Positions 24,099-31,892 of a stretch of DNA of 37,106 nucleotides are shown in pieces; position 1 is the first letter of the stretch, and each line of letters begins with the position of its first letter. This DNA is from Candidatus Sulfotelmatobacter kueseliae (lineage in GTDB: Bacteria > Acidobacteriota > Terriglobia > Terriglobales > Acidobacteriaceae), in assembly GCA_900290255.1 (NCBI GenBank), contig OMOD01000194.1, positions 1 through 37,106 of the forward strand, written 5' to 3'. Made by a program: the position numbers and the translations under genes. The notes beneath the pieces are model-generated. The model had not been told where the DNA came from and made no database searches. It worked only from the letters and a program-made list of their open reading frames with translations.

Positions 24099-25805
24099 TT
24101 AGTGCTGAGCTGGCTTGCATCCCTGGCTTACCGCGGTCAGGGTGTTGTTCTTCGATGCGATCTGGCAGTCATAGAACATGCCGGTCGAATCGAAGTAGGT
24201 GTATTTCTGCGAGCTCGCCGCCGGACTCACGTCGCTTGCCGTTACCGAGTTTGTGAGCCAGTTGAAGTAGAAGGGGAATCCGTCAAACCAGGTCAGTTTG
24301 TCGGTTTGATAGTTCTGCGTGGTCGCCACCGTCAAGCCGAAGGGAGCGGTGCTGACGGGGTAAATGACGTCCACGGTGATGGGGAAGCTAAAATCGTCGC
24401 GGGTGACTACGCTGCCGCCATTGCTCCAGGCTGTGCTGGTCGACGACACGCGGTTGTGAACCGAAGTGTTCTGGTCAAGCACCGTGAAGTTGACCGTGTC
24501 GAAGTCAATGGTCTGGGTGCTGGAGAAGTTCTGCTCCTCCCACACCGAAGTCGCGACCTTTCCGTGGGAGGTGTTGACGTATCCCGCAATCGTGAAGTCC
24601 CGATTGGAGACAACCCCGATGGTTCCGGTCACAGTCGTGGTTCCCTGCAGGTTCTCGGTAACTACTGGAGTCGGGCTGGCGAGCGTGTTTTTCGTGACCG
24701 CTCCGGTGACATGGGTTGATCCGTGATCGAGGAAGAGTAACAGCGTTGCCGTAGAGGTGAAGTAATAGTTGGCGTTGAACACGCTCAACGACACCGTGTG
24801 CGGATTGCCGTCGCTCAGCACACCGGCGAAGGGTGTGAGGTTTACCCGGTAAGGAACAAAATCGAGCGTTTGCGCGGCCGGCGTCGGCACCCACTGATCG
24901 GGAAGGAAGCCGGTGAAGACCCAGGCAGAGACGGGCGAGATGCCTGCGGGTTGACCGTCGATCGTAATCTCGGTCTCGCGGAAGTCGGTGTTGCCGCAGC
25001 CATAAAGTTCATTAATGTTGCTCAGATCGTTGGGGAAGCAGGCATACCACTGCTCGTCGATCTGCTGACTCTGAGCGATCACATCCAGATAGACGCGCTC
25101 GATGTTCTTCGGCAGGGTGAACGTAGTCGAGAACTGGTCGGTCGCGGAATACAGGTAGGCCGGCAGGTTGATTCCGCCGCTGGTTGTCTGCACCAGCGGA
25201 AGAACGACATCGGGTGTCTCGCCGCCACTCTGGCCGTGGCCCTGGGCGGGATAAAACTCCAGCTCGGCGTTGACCGTGAAAACTCCGTTGAGCTCGGTAT
25301 TGTAGGGCGAAGGGCAGTCCGTGGTGCAATTCTGCAGAACCATCGTACCCGGTTGCGGCGTCAGCAACAGCGCGCTGTAGTCTGTCACGTCACGTTCGAT
25401 GTGCCAAGTGTTGGTTGCGGTCTGCAAAGGCTCGGGAGTGGTGCCGAAATAAACGTTGGTGTTTCCTAAATAGATGCTCGCGGTTCGGTCGAACTGGTCT
25501 CCTGCGTTCTCGCTGAAATCCACGTCCAGCACCACTTTCTCCCACGGGCCGGAACAATCGCTGGGCGGAGTGAAGTCGAAGGTCTGGGTTGTAGCTGAAA
25601 AATAGGCGAACTGATAGTTGGCAAAAAGTGGCACGATGCAGGGCTTCTCATGCGGCCGCGGGACAAGCGGATCGGCGGTCACCTCGAATTGCGTGCCAAT
25701 TTGCCGGTTCGTATTCTGGGCGAGAGCAGTGACGGCGATCAGGCATAAGGAGAGAGTTACGGCGACGGCTAACAGACTTCGAAAGCAACGGCTCAGGGGA
25801 TTCAT
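24099..25805 (-). CDS. Secreted peptide:N-glycosidase A (PNGase A)-like protein, 568 aa
   Basis: PNGase A-type amidases cleave the Asn-GlcNAc bond of N-glycans, including those with core alpha-1,3-fucose that block PNGase F. The signal peptide (LLAVAVTLSLCLIAVTALAQ) is followed by the N-terminal beta domain, with FTPPSDCSGPWEKVVLDVDFSE, DQFDRTASIYLGNTNVYFG, TTPEPLQTATNTWHIERDVT and DYSALLL. These match the family pattern of WxxVxL, GxQFDR, a Gly-rich strand, the TAEP-like TPEP and a WxVxRDVTxYxxLL segment. A second region (YLDVIAQSQQIDEQWYACFPN, NLTPFAGVLSDGNPHTVSLSVFN) fits the other half. AAGGAG lies 7 nt before ATG 25805. Downstream comes an Oar-like receptor; upstream a divergent deoR and the fucosidase and mannosidase genes. 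Family assignment is by pattern recall; catalytic residues were not verified. Confidence 0.82.
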   Translation of the reverse strand: MNPLSRCFRSLLAVAVTLSLCLIAVTALAQNTNRQIGTQFEVTADPLVPRPHEKPCIVPLFANYQFAYFSATTQTFDFTPPSDCSGPWEKVVLDVDFSENAGDQFDRTASIYLGNTNVYFGTTPEPLQTATNTWHIERDVTDYSALLLTPQPGTMVLQNCTTDCPSPYNTELNGVFTVNAELEFYPAQGHGQSGGETPDVVLPLVQTTSGGINLPAYLYSATDQFSTTFTLPKNIERVYLDVIAQSQQIDEQWYACFPNDLSNINELYGCGNTDFRETEITIDGQPAGISPVSAWVFTGFLPDQWVPTPAAQTLDFVPYRVNLTPFAGVLSDGNPHTVSLSVFNANYYFTSTATLLLFLDHGSTHVTGAVTKNTLASPTPVVTENLQGTTTVTGTIGVVSNRDFTIAGYVNTSHGKVATSVWEEQNFSSTQTIDFDTVNFTVLDQNTSVHNRVSSTSTAWSNGGSVVTRDDFSFPITVDVIYPVSTAPFGLTVATTQNYQTDKLTWFDGFPFYFNWLTNSVTASDVSPAASSQKYTYFDSTGMFYDCQIASKNNTLTAVSQGCKPAQH

Positions 25806-25858
25806 AAGCTAACTCCTTGATGAGTGGCGGTTGGACAATCCGGTGGACTTGGCCTTCC

Positions 25859-25888
25859 AATCTCGCCCCCTGTCCGGAGCTTTGTCAA
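25859..25888 (-). promoter_or_regulatory. Promoter of the PNGase A-like gene
   Basis: Minus strand: TTGACA (plus 25883-25888) with a weak -10 GAGATT after 18 nt. The upstream block (plus 25889-25917) reads GGAATGGCAAAAATCAC then CATTTTGGAC next to the -35, similar in order and spacing to the block before the receptor promoter at 23907-23935. Confidence 0.5.
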
Positions 25889-26065
25889 GTCCAAAATGAG
25901 TGATTTTTGCCATTCCGATCATTCGCTTGCTCTATATGCACAGTTTTGCACATTCTGCATGTAGGTGTTCGTTAGGTTGTTGTACACTCTGCCTTCGGGA
26001 ATATCGCGAGGAACCTTTGATCTTGAAGGGTTGTGAGCGCCTCGCCGAGAGGAGACCGTCCGAAA

Positions 26066-26845
26066 ATGAAGGCCCGCAACCGGGCAGACCAGATCCTGAG
26101 AGAATTGCGCCATAAAGGCAGTGTTTCGCTCGACGAGTTGATCACGGGCCTCGGCGCCTCGGCGGCCAGTGTGCGGCGGGATCTTGCCAAACTGGAAGGC
26201 AAGGGCCTGGTCCGGCGGACTCACGGCGGTGCCATGCTGGTTGAGCCGTTGCTCTATGAACCTTTCCGATACGATTCTCTGTTCCAGAACCGCGAGCAGC
26301 ATCGCACGGCGGAAAAGCGCAGGATCGGCTTGGCCGCCGCTGAGTTGATTCAGGAAAACGAGACCGTGGGTTTCACCGCCGGCACCACCACCACTCATGT
26401 AGCGCGGAACCTGCGCAACCGCCACAACATCCGCGTGATCACCAATGCCATCAACATCGCCATGGAGCTGAGCAACTGCCCCGGCCTGAAGACCTTCGTC
26501 ACCGGAGGCTTTGTGCAGTGGGCGGGCTCATTCTCCCTGGTCGGGCAGGTCGCCATGTCCTCGCTGAGCGACATGTACATGGATCGCGTATTCGTCAGCG
26601 TCTGCGGAATCGATGTCACCCGCGGCATTACGGTGATCGAGCCGGAAGAGGCATTGACGTTCCGTTCCATGATTCACCAGGCCAAGCAGACGATTGTGGT
26701 CGCAGATTCCACCAAGATCGGCATCGTGACGCCGGCCCTGATCTGTCCCATCTCTGACGTCCACGTACTCATCACCGACACGCGTGCCTCCGACAAAGCA
26801 ATCGCGCCTTTCCTGGAGCGGGGGATCGACGTGCAGAGAGTCTGA
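26066..26845 (+). CDS. DeoR-family transcriptional regulator, 259 aa
   Basis: DeoR-type repressors carry an N-terminal winged HTH and a C-terminal sensor domain that usually binds a phosphorylated sugar. The HTH is at about residues 5-60 (ADQILRELRHKGSVSLDELI, then ASAASVRRDLAKLEGKGLVR and THGGAM), a textbook match. The sensor domain follows with GLAAAELIQENETVGFTAGTTT, VITNAINIAMEL, VTGGFV and VFVSVCGIDVTRGIT. ATG 26066 is preceded by AGAGGAGA at good distance; GTG 26033 would have its GAAGGG only 2 nt away and is less likely. It is divergent from the PNGase gene and convergent with the fucosidase, so it is the likely local repressor of the glycan genes. Confidence 0.9.
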   Translation: MKARNRADQILRELRHKGSVSLDELITGLGASAASVRRDLAKLEGKGLVRRTHGGAMLVEPLLYEPFRYDSLFQNREQHRTAEKRRIGLAAAELIQENETVGFTAGTTTTHVARNLRNRHNIRVITNAINIAMELSNCPGLKTFVTGGFVQWAGSFSLVGQVAMSSLSDMYMDRVFVSVCGIDVTRGITVIEPEEALTFRSMIHQAKQTIVVADSTKIGIVTPALICPISDVHVLITDTRASDKAIAPFLERGIDVQRV

Positions 26846-26887
26846 CTAAGGCGGATTCACAGTTGCCGTACCCGGGGCCATGGAGGC

Positions 26888-26905
26888 CCGGACGCCCTCG
26901 TCCGG
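26888..26905. terminator. Stem-loop between convergent deoR and GH29 genes
   Basis: CCGGACG (26888-26894), CCCT loop, CGTCCGG (26899-26905), inside a larger GC-rich inverted area (AGGCC ... GGCCT). Its location between two convergent stops suggests bidirectional termination; there is no T tract. Confidence 0.45.
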
Positions 26906-26919
26906 CCGGGGGGCCTGCC

Positions 26920-28272
26920 TCAGGGCGCAGCACTCGAATCGAAAATCTGAAATTCGCGGATGTGCGCCTCCGCCGAAGACCAAACAATATTCAGGCGCAC
27001 TCGGGATGCCGTCACGCGCGCAAAGTGGTCGATCTTCTTGTGTCCAATCGCACTCCCCTTGGCCACAGCGATCCACTCTCGTCCTTTGTAGATCTCTATA
27101 GCGTACTTCTGGACATGCTGCCCGGCATTCAGCCACTCCATAACCAGTGTGTGATTGAAAGTAACTGGCCGATCAAATCCCGCCTCAAGCACGGCGTGAT
27201 GCGAACCGGTTGGCGCCGACCAGAAGGTGTCTGGATTGCCGTCGAAAGCAAGCTCCGCGTCGGGAGTTGTCGTGATGTGCCGCAAAGCCAGGTTATTGCC
27301 GTATCGCTGGCGAAGCGCCGCGCCAAATTCCTTTAACCGCTGAACATCAGCTTCGGGCAGCAGCCCGCGACGGTCAGGCGCAATCCCCAACACGAGCTGC
27401 CCACCGCGTCCCACGGTTTGCTCGTAAGTCGAAAGCAGCTCCGGCACGCTCTTGAGGCTAGCCTCGTCATTGGGATGCCAGAACCAATGATTTTTTCGTA
27501 GCGGCGTGTCCGCCTCGACCGGTCGCCACCGCAGGTATCCGTGCCGGTCGATGACGTTCCAGTTCTCGTAGGGAATGATTCCGTCTTCGTTTCCCACCCA
27601 GCGGATATCGCCATACTCGAACAGCGCCATATCGGCAAACACCAGCGTGTTGGGCTGGTAGGTGCGCAGTTCCTCGATAATTCGGGGGAAATTGTAGACG
27701 TGCCCCTCGCTGCCCGCGCCATCGAGCCAGAATTCCTCCAAATCGCCGTAACCCTGGGCCAACTCGTCAAGTTCTGCGCTGTAGTACTTGTCGTATTCAG
27801 CGGAATTCTTATAGCGAGGCTCGTGACGGTCCCACGGCGAGAGATACACTCCAAATTTCAGGCCATATTTTCTCGCAGCCTCCTCCACTCGCCGCACCAC
27901 ATCTCCCTTGCCGTTCTCCCACGGGCTGCTCTTGACGCTGTAATCGGTCTGCTCCGTCGGCCACAGGCAAAATCCATCGTGATGCTTGGCCACAAAGATC
28001 ACATACCGAATCCCGGCCGACTGCAGCGCCTGCATCCATTGCTCGGGGTCGAATTGCGTGGGATTGAATACCTTCGGATCAGCGGTGCCGTCGCCCCATT
28101 CGCGATCGAGAAATGTATTCGGACCGAAATGGATGATCGCGCCCATTTCAAGGTCCTGCCACTCCACTTGCTGCGGAGAAGGCTTCAGGTCAACGGCGTT
28201 CTGGGCGTACGCCGGGCGCAGGGCAACCAACAGAAGAAACAGACCAGTACATACTTGCCGAAGGCGAGGCAT
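26920..28272 (-). CDS. Secreted GH29 alpha-L-fucosidase with C-terminal discoidin-like domain, 450 aa
   Basis: Removes terminal alpha-L-fucose. The start is put at ATG 28272 because a clear signal peptide begins there (RQVCTGLFLLLVALRPAYAQ); upstream in-frame codons lie inside the mannosidase gene. The ribosome-binding site is weak, and the 19-bp gap to the mannosidase stop suggests coupled expression. The barrel shows IIHFGPNTFLDREWGDG, AKHHDGFCLWPTEQTDYSV (His97-Asp99), GVYLSPWDRHEPRY and the nucleophile Asp184 in FWLDGAGSEG. From about residue 325 a discoidin-like (F5/8 type C) beta-sandwich follows (DGNPDTFWSAPTG ... SRVRLNI ... IREFQIF), often carbohydrate-binding. The motif set is that of GH29 subfamily B, which acts on alpha-1,3/1,4-fucose. 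That specificity would fit core alpha-1,3-fucose or Lewis-type ends of plant N-glycans (inference). Confidence 0.88.
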   Translation of the reverse strand: MPRLRQVCTGLFLLLVALRPAYAQNAVDLKPSPQQVEWQDLEMGAIIHFGPNTFLDREWGDGTADPKVFNPTQFDPEQWMQALQSAGIRYVIFVAKHHDGFCLWPTEQTDYSVKSSPWENGKGDVVRRVEEAARKYGLKFGVYLSPWDRHEPRYKNSAEYDKYYSAELDELAQGYGDLEEFWLDGAGSEGHVYNFPRIIEELRTYQPNTLVFADMALFEYGDIRWVGNEDGIIPYENWNVIDRHGYLRWRPVEADTPLRKNHWFWHPNDEASLKSVPELLSTYEQTVGRGGQLVLGIAPDRRGLLPEADVQRLKEFGAALRQRYGNNLALRHITTTPDAELAFDGNPDTFWSAPTGSHHAVLEAGFDRPVTFNHTLVMEWLNAGQHVQKYAIEIYKGREWIAVAKGSAIGHKKIDHFARVTASRVRLNIVWSSAEAHIREFQIFDSSAAP

Positions 28273-28291
28273 GCCAGAAAGCGTAGCATCC

Positions 28292-31200
28292 TCAGCGCTG
28301 GTCTGCATCAGATGAGCCGCTCCTGGAAATGGCGACAAAGGCGCTGCCAAAGGCGGCGATCTCAAAATCGTGAATCTCATCACCGGTTCGTCCGTCAGCA
28401 TCGCTGGATCGGAGCGACAGAGGCACGCCCTTGTCCGATTGAAAGCTGATCCTTTGGGCGCTGTTAGTTGGATTGTAGACGTAGGCCAACCAGTTGCGTC
28501 CCGCTGCGATCGGCTTCAGGGAAGAAACAACCACCTCGGGCGAGGAAACACGTACCAGCGGAAAGTGCGGTTGCATCGACAAATCGGCAACCGCTGCCAG
28601 CAAGGGCTGCCTGCGTTCTATCCCGAACTTCACCGCATCGGCAACGCTGAATGCGGCATGGGGAAGAATCGAATAGCTGAAAGTTACAGGACCCTCCTGA
28701 TCCGCCTTGTAATTGGTGTGCCAGTAATTGTTCATCACATAGGAGTAGATCGACGACGAGGGCTGGATTGATTTCATCCACGGCTGCTCCGCCGTAATCG
28801 CTCCGATTTCTATCAAGGGAGCATTCGCCGTGGCCCAGGTCACTCCATAATCGGTGTTCGAGATGTCCACCCAGCTCTCGACGGAAAAGAAATTCTTGCA
28901 GGCGCCCGCCAACTGGTCTGCCTCGGGACGCACCACTCCATCGGCGACGTCATAACGCAGCTGGCCTCCGGGCACGGCGAAAGGAAACGCGATGTGAACA
29001 CCCTCTTTGTCGCGGACGGATTGCTTGCCAATATTCGTGATCAAGTCCACACGGTTGATGCCCGCCACCAGCCGAATCTCACTGGAATACCGTTTCGCTC
29101 CGGGTGCATCCGCTTCCACCAGCAAAGAAACAACCAGACTTCCCTGTTCCTTGACTCTCACGCGCACGTTCGAGACGCGCTGGGCTTTCGCAGGGTCCGT
29201 GCCCAATACATAAAGGTATTGATTGAGCCCATCGCCTCGGGTTGCATCTGCCAGCTGAACTCCGTTCTTTTTCCACCGCAAACTGTCGATTGCCCCGGTT
29301 TGGGGATTGACCGACAGCACGAGGAAGTCGTTCTCCAGCGTGTTTCCCTGAACCTTCGCGCCGCTCTTAGCGAAAGCAGTTCCCCTCTCCACCGAGAATC
29401 GCCGCGCAGAAAATGGCGGAATGTTTTCCGCCAGTACGGCCAGTTCGCCGGTGGAGAGACGCTGTGACGGCACCGCCTGCCCGTCCGAATCAACTACACG
29501 ATCGCCCGCCGAGCTCAACTCTGGGGGGGGAAAAACGACGTCGGTGCGTTGCCAGGAATTGGTGTTGTAGACGTCGATCGCGGTCTTGGTTTTGGCAGGC
29601 TCAGCAGTCGAGTGCAGAGCTTTCGTCAACAATGCATGCGACTCGCGATCCGCATCCAAGGCGAATTTCCGCTTGAACTCCCACTGCTGTTTGACAAAGG
29701 GCAGGTCCGGCTCCTCGATACTGTTGTGCGCGCCCCACGTGTGCTCGTCATAAAAGACGACGTTGCGCCAGGCGGACTCATATTCCTGTGCCGGATAAGA
29801 GGCCGGGGACAGCATCGACCACAGGACTTCTCCCTGGATCAGCCGATCGACTGCGGCGCGATTCAACGCCGTCTCGAACGCCGTGGAGGCGGCTCCGTCC
29901 TCCCAGTAAGGGGTAAAGTCACCTTGCACGACCGGCAGCGTCGCACCGTAACGTTTCTCGAACTCCTGGAACATTTGTTCGTGCGTGGCCACAATGAGGC
30001 GGGGCGTCACGTAGCGTTCGTTCCACTGTTTGACAAAGTCCGAGAGAGTTGGATCGGGTGGGCCGTTGTCGCCCAGCGTATAGGGCAGCTGGACGATTTC
30101 ATATGGATACGAAGCCTCGTCCAGCTTGCGCACCAGCTTCATGATCTTCTCGTCGCCGAGTTTGCTGAGCGTCCCTTCGTGAAAGCTGGAATAACTGGCC
30201 CCGGCCATCCAGGTCAGAACTTTTTCCTGGCCTGATTGCGATGTCCAGTAGAAAGGTTTGTCACCCCACGTCTGCAGGGTGTAGCCGATGCGATCCCCGA
30301 CATTCGGCGCCGTAGCGAAGTACTTCACGCCGCTTTGCGCCATGGCTGAGACGAGTCCCCAACTGAAGCCGGGAACGTCCGAGGTCACAGCGGTTGTCAT
30401 CGGAATCTGGTAATCCCTGCGCAAAGTGCGAGCGAAATCGAAGAAGTGGCTCATCTCCACGGAGTTGGCCAGGCCGGTGAGCAGGTTCGCGTAGAGCGCA
30501 CTCAGTCCGATGCTGCCCTGACGCACATCCGCGAAGAATTCCTCGCGCTGGGCCGCGGACGCCTGCCTCAGATAACTTTCCAGCGCCCAGATCGTTTCCA
30601 TGTTCCACTTGTAGCGCGCATCCGCCGGACAATCCCGCGTTTCGCGGATGAGCCGCATTGCCTCCTCAAGGTTGTTCCATTGTTTACGTTCCACGTCGGG
30701 CTGCAGATCGGTATAGCCGATGTCGTTGTGCGAATACGAGAGCAGATAGATGTCTCTCGCCTTGACCGGCGCCACGTTAACCGCGCTGGTGTCGACTGTC
30801 ATGTCATTGACCTCGAACCGGACCGGCAAGGTTATTTCCGAGCTCGCTGCGGGAATTGGTAGTTGCAGGATGTTCGCCCCGATCTTGAGAGCAGTGCGGA
30901 CGGGTTCATGATTGGGAACACGGACTTCAAGCGTCCTGCCCTCAGTCAGATTGTCCAGACTCAGCCGTAGCACCTGCGAGACCTGGGATCCATTCCTGAA
31001 CAGCGCTGGCTCGGCGCGCACCCGCGGCACAAAATTGAACCGGTGCTGAAACGTCATGTACCAATCGGGGCTGCCTGAGTTATCTCCGTTCACCTCCAGG
31101 GTCAGCGGCTTTCCGGCCTCGAAATCCTTCCCCGGAACCTTCAGCACCATGTAGCCGAACAGGTCGCCAGCCTTATCGGTAATGAGGGCAGCAAAAGATA

Positions 31201-31681
31201 ATTCGGCGCCGTCTTTGCCCGCGACCCTCCAGTTCTTCGCTGTCGAATCCTTGACGTTTTTAAAGCTGAACCAGCGCTGACCATTGATCAGGAAATCAAA
31301 CTGATGGCTCTCTTTTTCTCCCTCGAAACCCGCACATTCAATCCCCGCCAGCCAGATGAACTGGAAATCACCGTTGGACGCCGGCATGGGATCGGTTTCC
31401 CAGGTGATCGAATGCGCAATCCTCTGCCCTCGCACCAGCAATGCTGAATCCGCATCAGGATCGGAGGAGTGGTATTCGATAGTCTCTCCGTTGATCGAAG
31501 AGTGATAGCCGTTCAGATATGTGGCGACCGGCTGGCCGGGAGCCGCGTTGGTCGCCGCAGTTTCATGCACTCGAATTATGATCTGATTATCGAGTTGCTG
31601 ACCGGCCGCGTGCGGGTGTTGACCTAAGGTCAGAAGAGCGGCAAGGATTACAGCGGACAGCTCAATCAAGTCCCGTTTCAT
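28292..31681 (-). CDS. Secreted GH38 alpha-mannosidase with large N-terminal extension, 1129 aa
   Basis: Class II alpha-mannosidase that trims mannose from N-glycans. It has an N-terminal signal peptide (LSAVILAALLTLG, cleavage near HAAGQ). Residues about 28-305 form a beta-rich region without a recognised family. The GH38 catalytic domain starts near 310 with DIYLLSYSHNDIGYTD (zinc ligands His318 and Asp320), the nucleophile Asp435 in TSDVPGFSWGL, and FYDEHTWGAHNSIEEPD. A helical bundle and C-terminal beta-sandwich domains follow (FSVERGTAF, NPQTGAIDSLRWKKNG, RVDLITNIGKQSVRDKEG). A promoter lies at 31735-31764. It is the first gene of the unit, with the fucosidase 19 bp downstream. Linkage preference (alpha-1,2, 1,3 or 1,6) cannot be told. 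Confidence 0.88.
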   Translation of the reverse strand: MKRDLIELSAVILAALLTLGQHPHAAGQQLDNQIIIRVHETAATNAAPGQPVATYLNGYHSSINGETIEYHSSDPDADSALLVRGQRIAHSITWETDPMPASNGDFQFIWLAGIECAGFEGEKESHQFDFLINGQRWFSFKNVKDSTAKNWRVAGKDGAELSFAALITDKAGDLFGYMVLKVPGKDFEAGKPLTLEVNGDNSGSPDWYMTFQHRFNFVPRVRAEPALFRNGSQVSQVLRLSLDNLTEGRTLEVRVPNHEPVRTALKIGANILQLPIPAASSEITLPVRFEVNDMTVDTSAVNVAPVKARDIYLLSYSHNDIGYTDLQPDVERKQWNNLEEAMRLIRETRDCPADARYKWNMETIWALESYLRQASAAQREEFFADVRQGSIGLSALYANLLTGLANSVEMSHFFDFARTLRRDYQIPMTTAVTSDVPGFSWGLVSAMAQSGVKYFATAPNVGDRIGYTLQTWGDKPFYWTSQSGQEKVLTWMAGASYSSFHEGTLSKLGDEKIMKLVRKLDEASYPYEIVQLPYTLGDNGPPDPTLSDFVKQWNERYVTPRLIVATHEQMFQEFEKRYGATLPVVQGDFTPYWEDGAASTAFETALNRAAVDRLIQGEVLWSMLSPASYPAQEYESAWRNVVFYDEHTWGAHNSIEEPDLPFVKQQWEFKRKFALDADRESHALLTKALHSTAEPAKTKTAIDVYNTNSWQRTDVVFPPPELSSAGDRVVDSDGQAVPSQRLSTGELAVLAENIPPFSARRFSVERGTAFAKSGAKVQGNTLENDFLVLSVNPQTGAIDSLRWKKNGVQLADATRGDGLNQYLYVLGTDPAKAQRVSNVRVRVKEQGSLVVSLLVEADAPGAKRYSSEIRLVAGINRVDLITNIGKQSVRDKEGVHIAFPFAVPGGQLRYDVADGVVRPEADQLAGACKNFFSVESWVDISNTDYGVTWATANAPLIEIGAITAEQPWMKSIQPSSSIYSYVMNNYWHTNYKADQEGPVTFSYSILPHAAFSVADAVKFGIERRQPLLAAVADLSMQPHFPLVRVSSPEVVVSSLKPIAAGRNWLAYVYNPTNSAQRISFQSDKGVPLSLRSSDADGRTGDEIHDFEIAAFGSAFVAISRSGSSDADQR

Positions 31682-31734
31682 TGGAAACCACCAATTCTTT
31701 CGTTATGAAGAAGAAAGCCGGCGAATCGGCTGCG

Positions 31735-31764
31735 AGTATGAATAGGCGCAAGCGCAACTGTCAA
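31735..31764 (-). promoter_or_regulatory. Promoter of the GH38-GH29 unit
   Basis: Minus strand: TTGACA (plus 31759-31764), 18-nt spacer, CATACT (plus 31735-31740), about 55 bp before ATG 31681. The -35 is in GGCTTGACAG, as at the receptor promoter, but the block further upstream is not shared. Confidence 0.55.
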
Positions 31765-31835
31765 GCCGCTGAGGAGCGCGGTAACCCTATGGTCTTTCTT
31801 GTGTTCCGGCGTGAGAGCAACGAGCGTATGTGCGC

Positions 31836-31861
31836 AAAAAGAAAAGCCGCCTCGCGGCGGC
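31836..31861 (-). terminator. Strong rho-independent terminator of the radical SAM gene
   Basis: Minus strand: GCCGCC, GCGA loop, GGCGGC (plus 31856-31861 and 31846-31851), then TTTTCTTTTT (plus 31836-31845). It starts 31 bp after the radical SAM stop and separates it from the mannosidase unit. Confidence 0.85.
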
Positions 31862-31892
31862 CTTTGCTTTTCCTGATGGCTGATGCTGAGAG

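Noticed and set aside
27541..28449. 302-codon plus-strand ORF opposite GH29/GH38
   Set aside because: Runs across two recognised hydrolase genes in antisense; no ribosome-binding site or domain.
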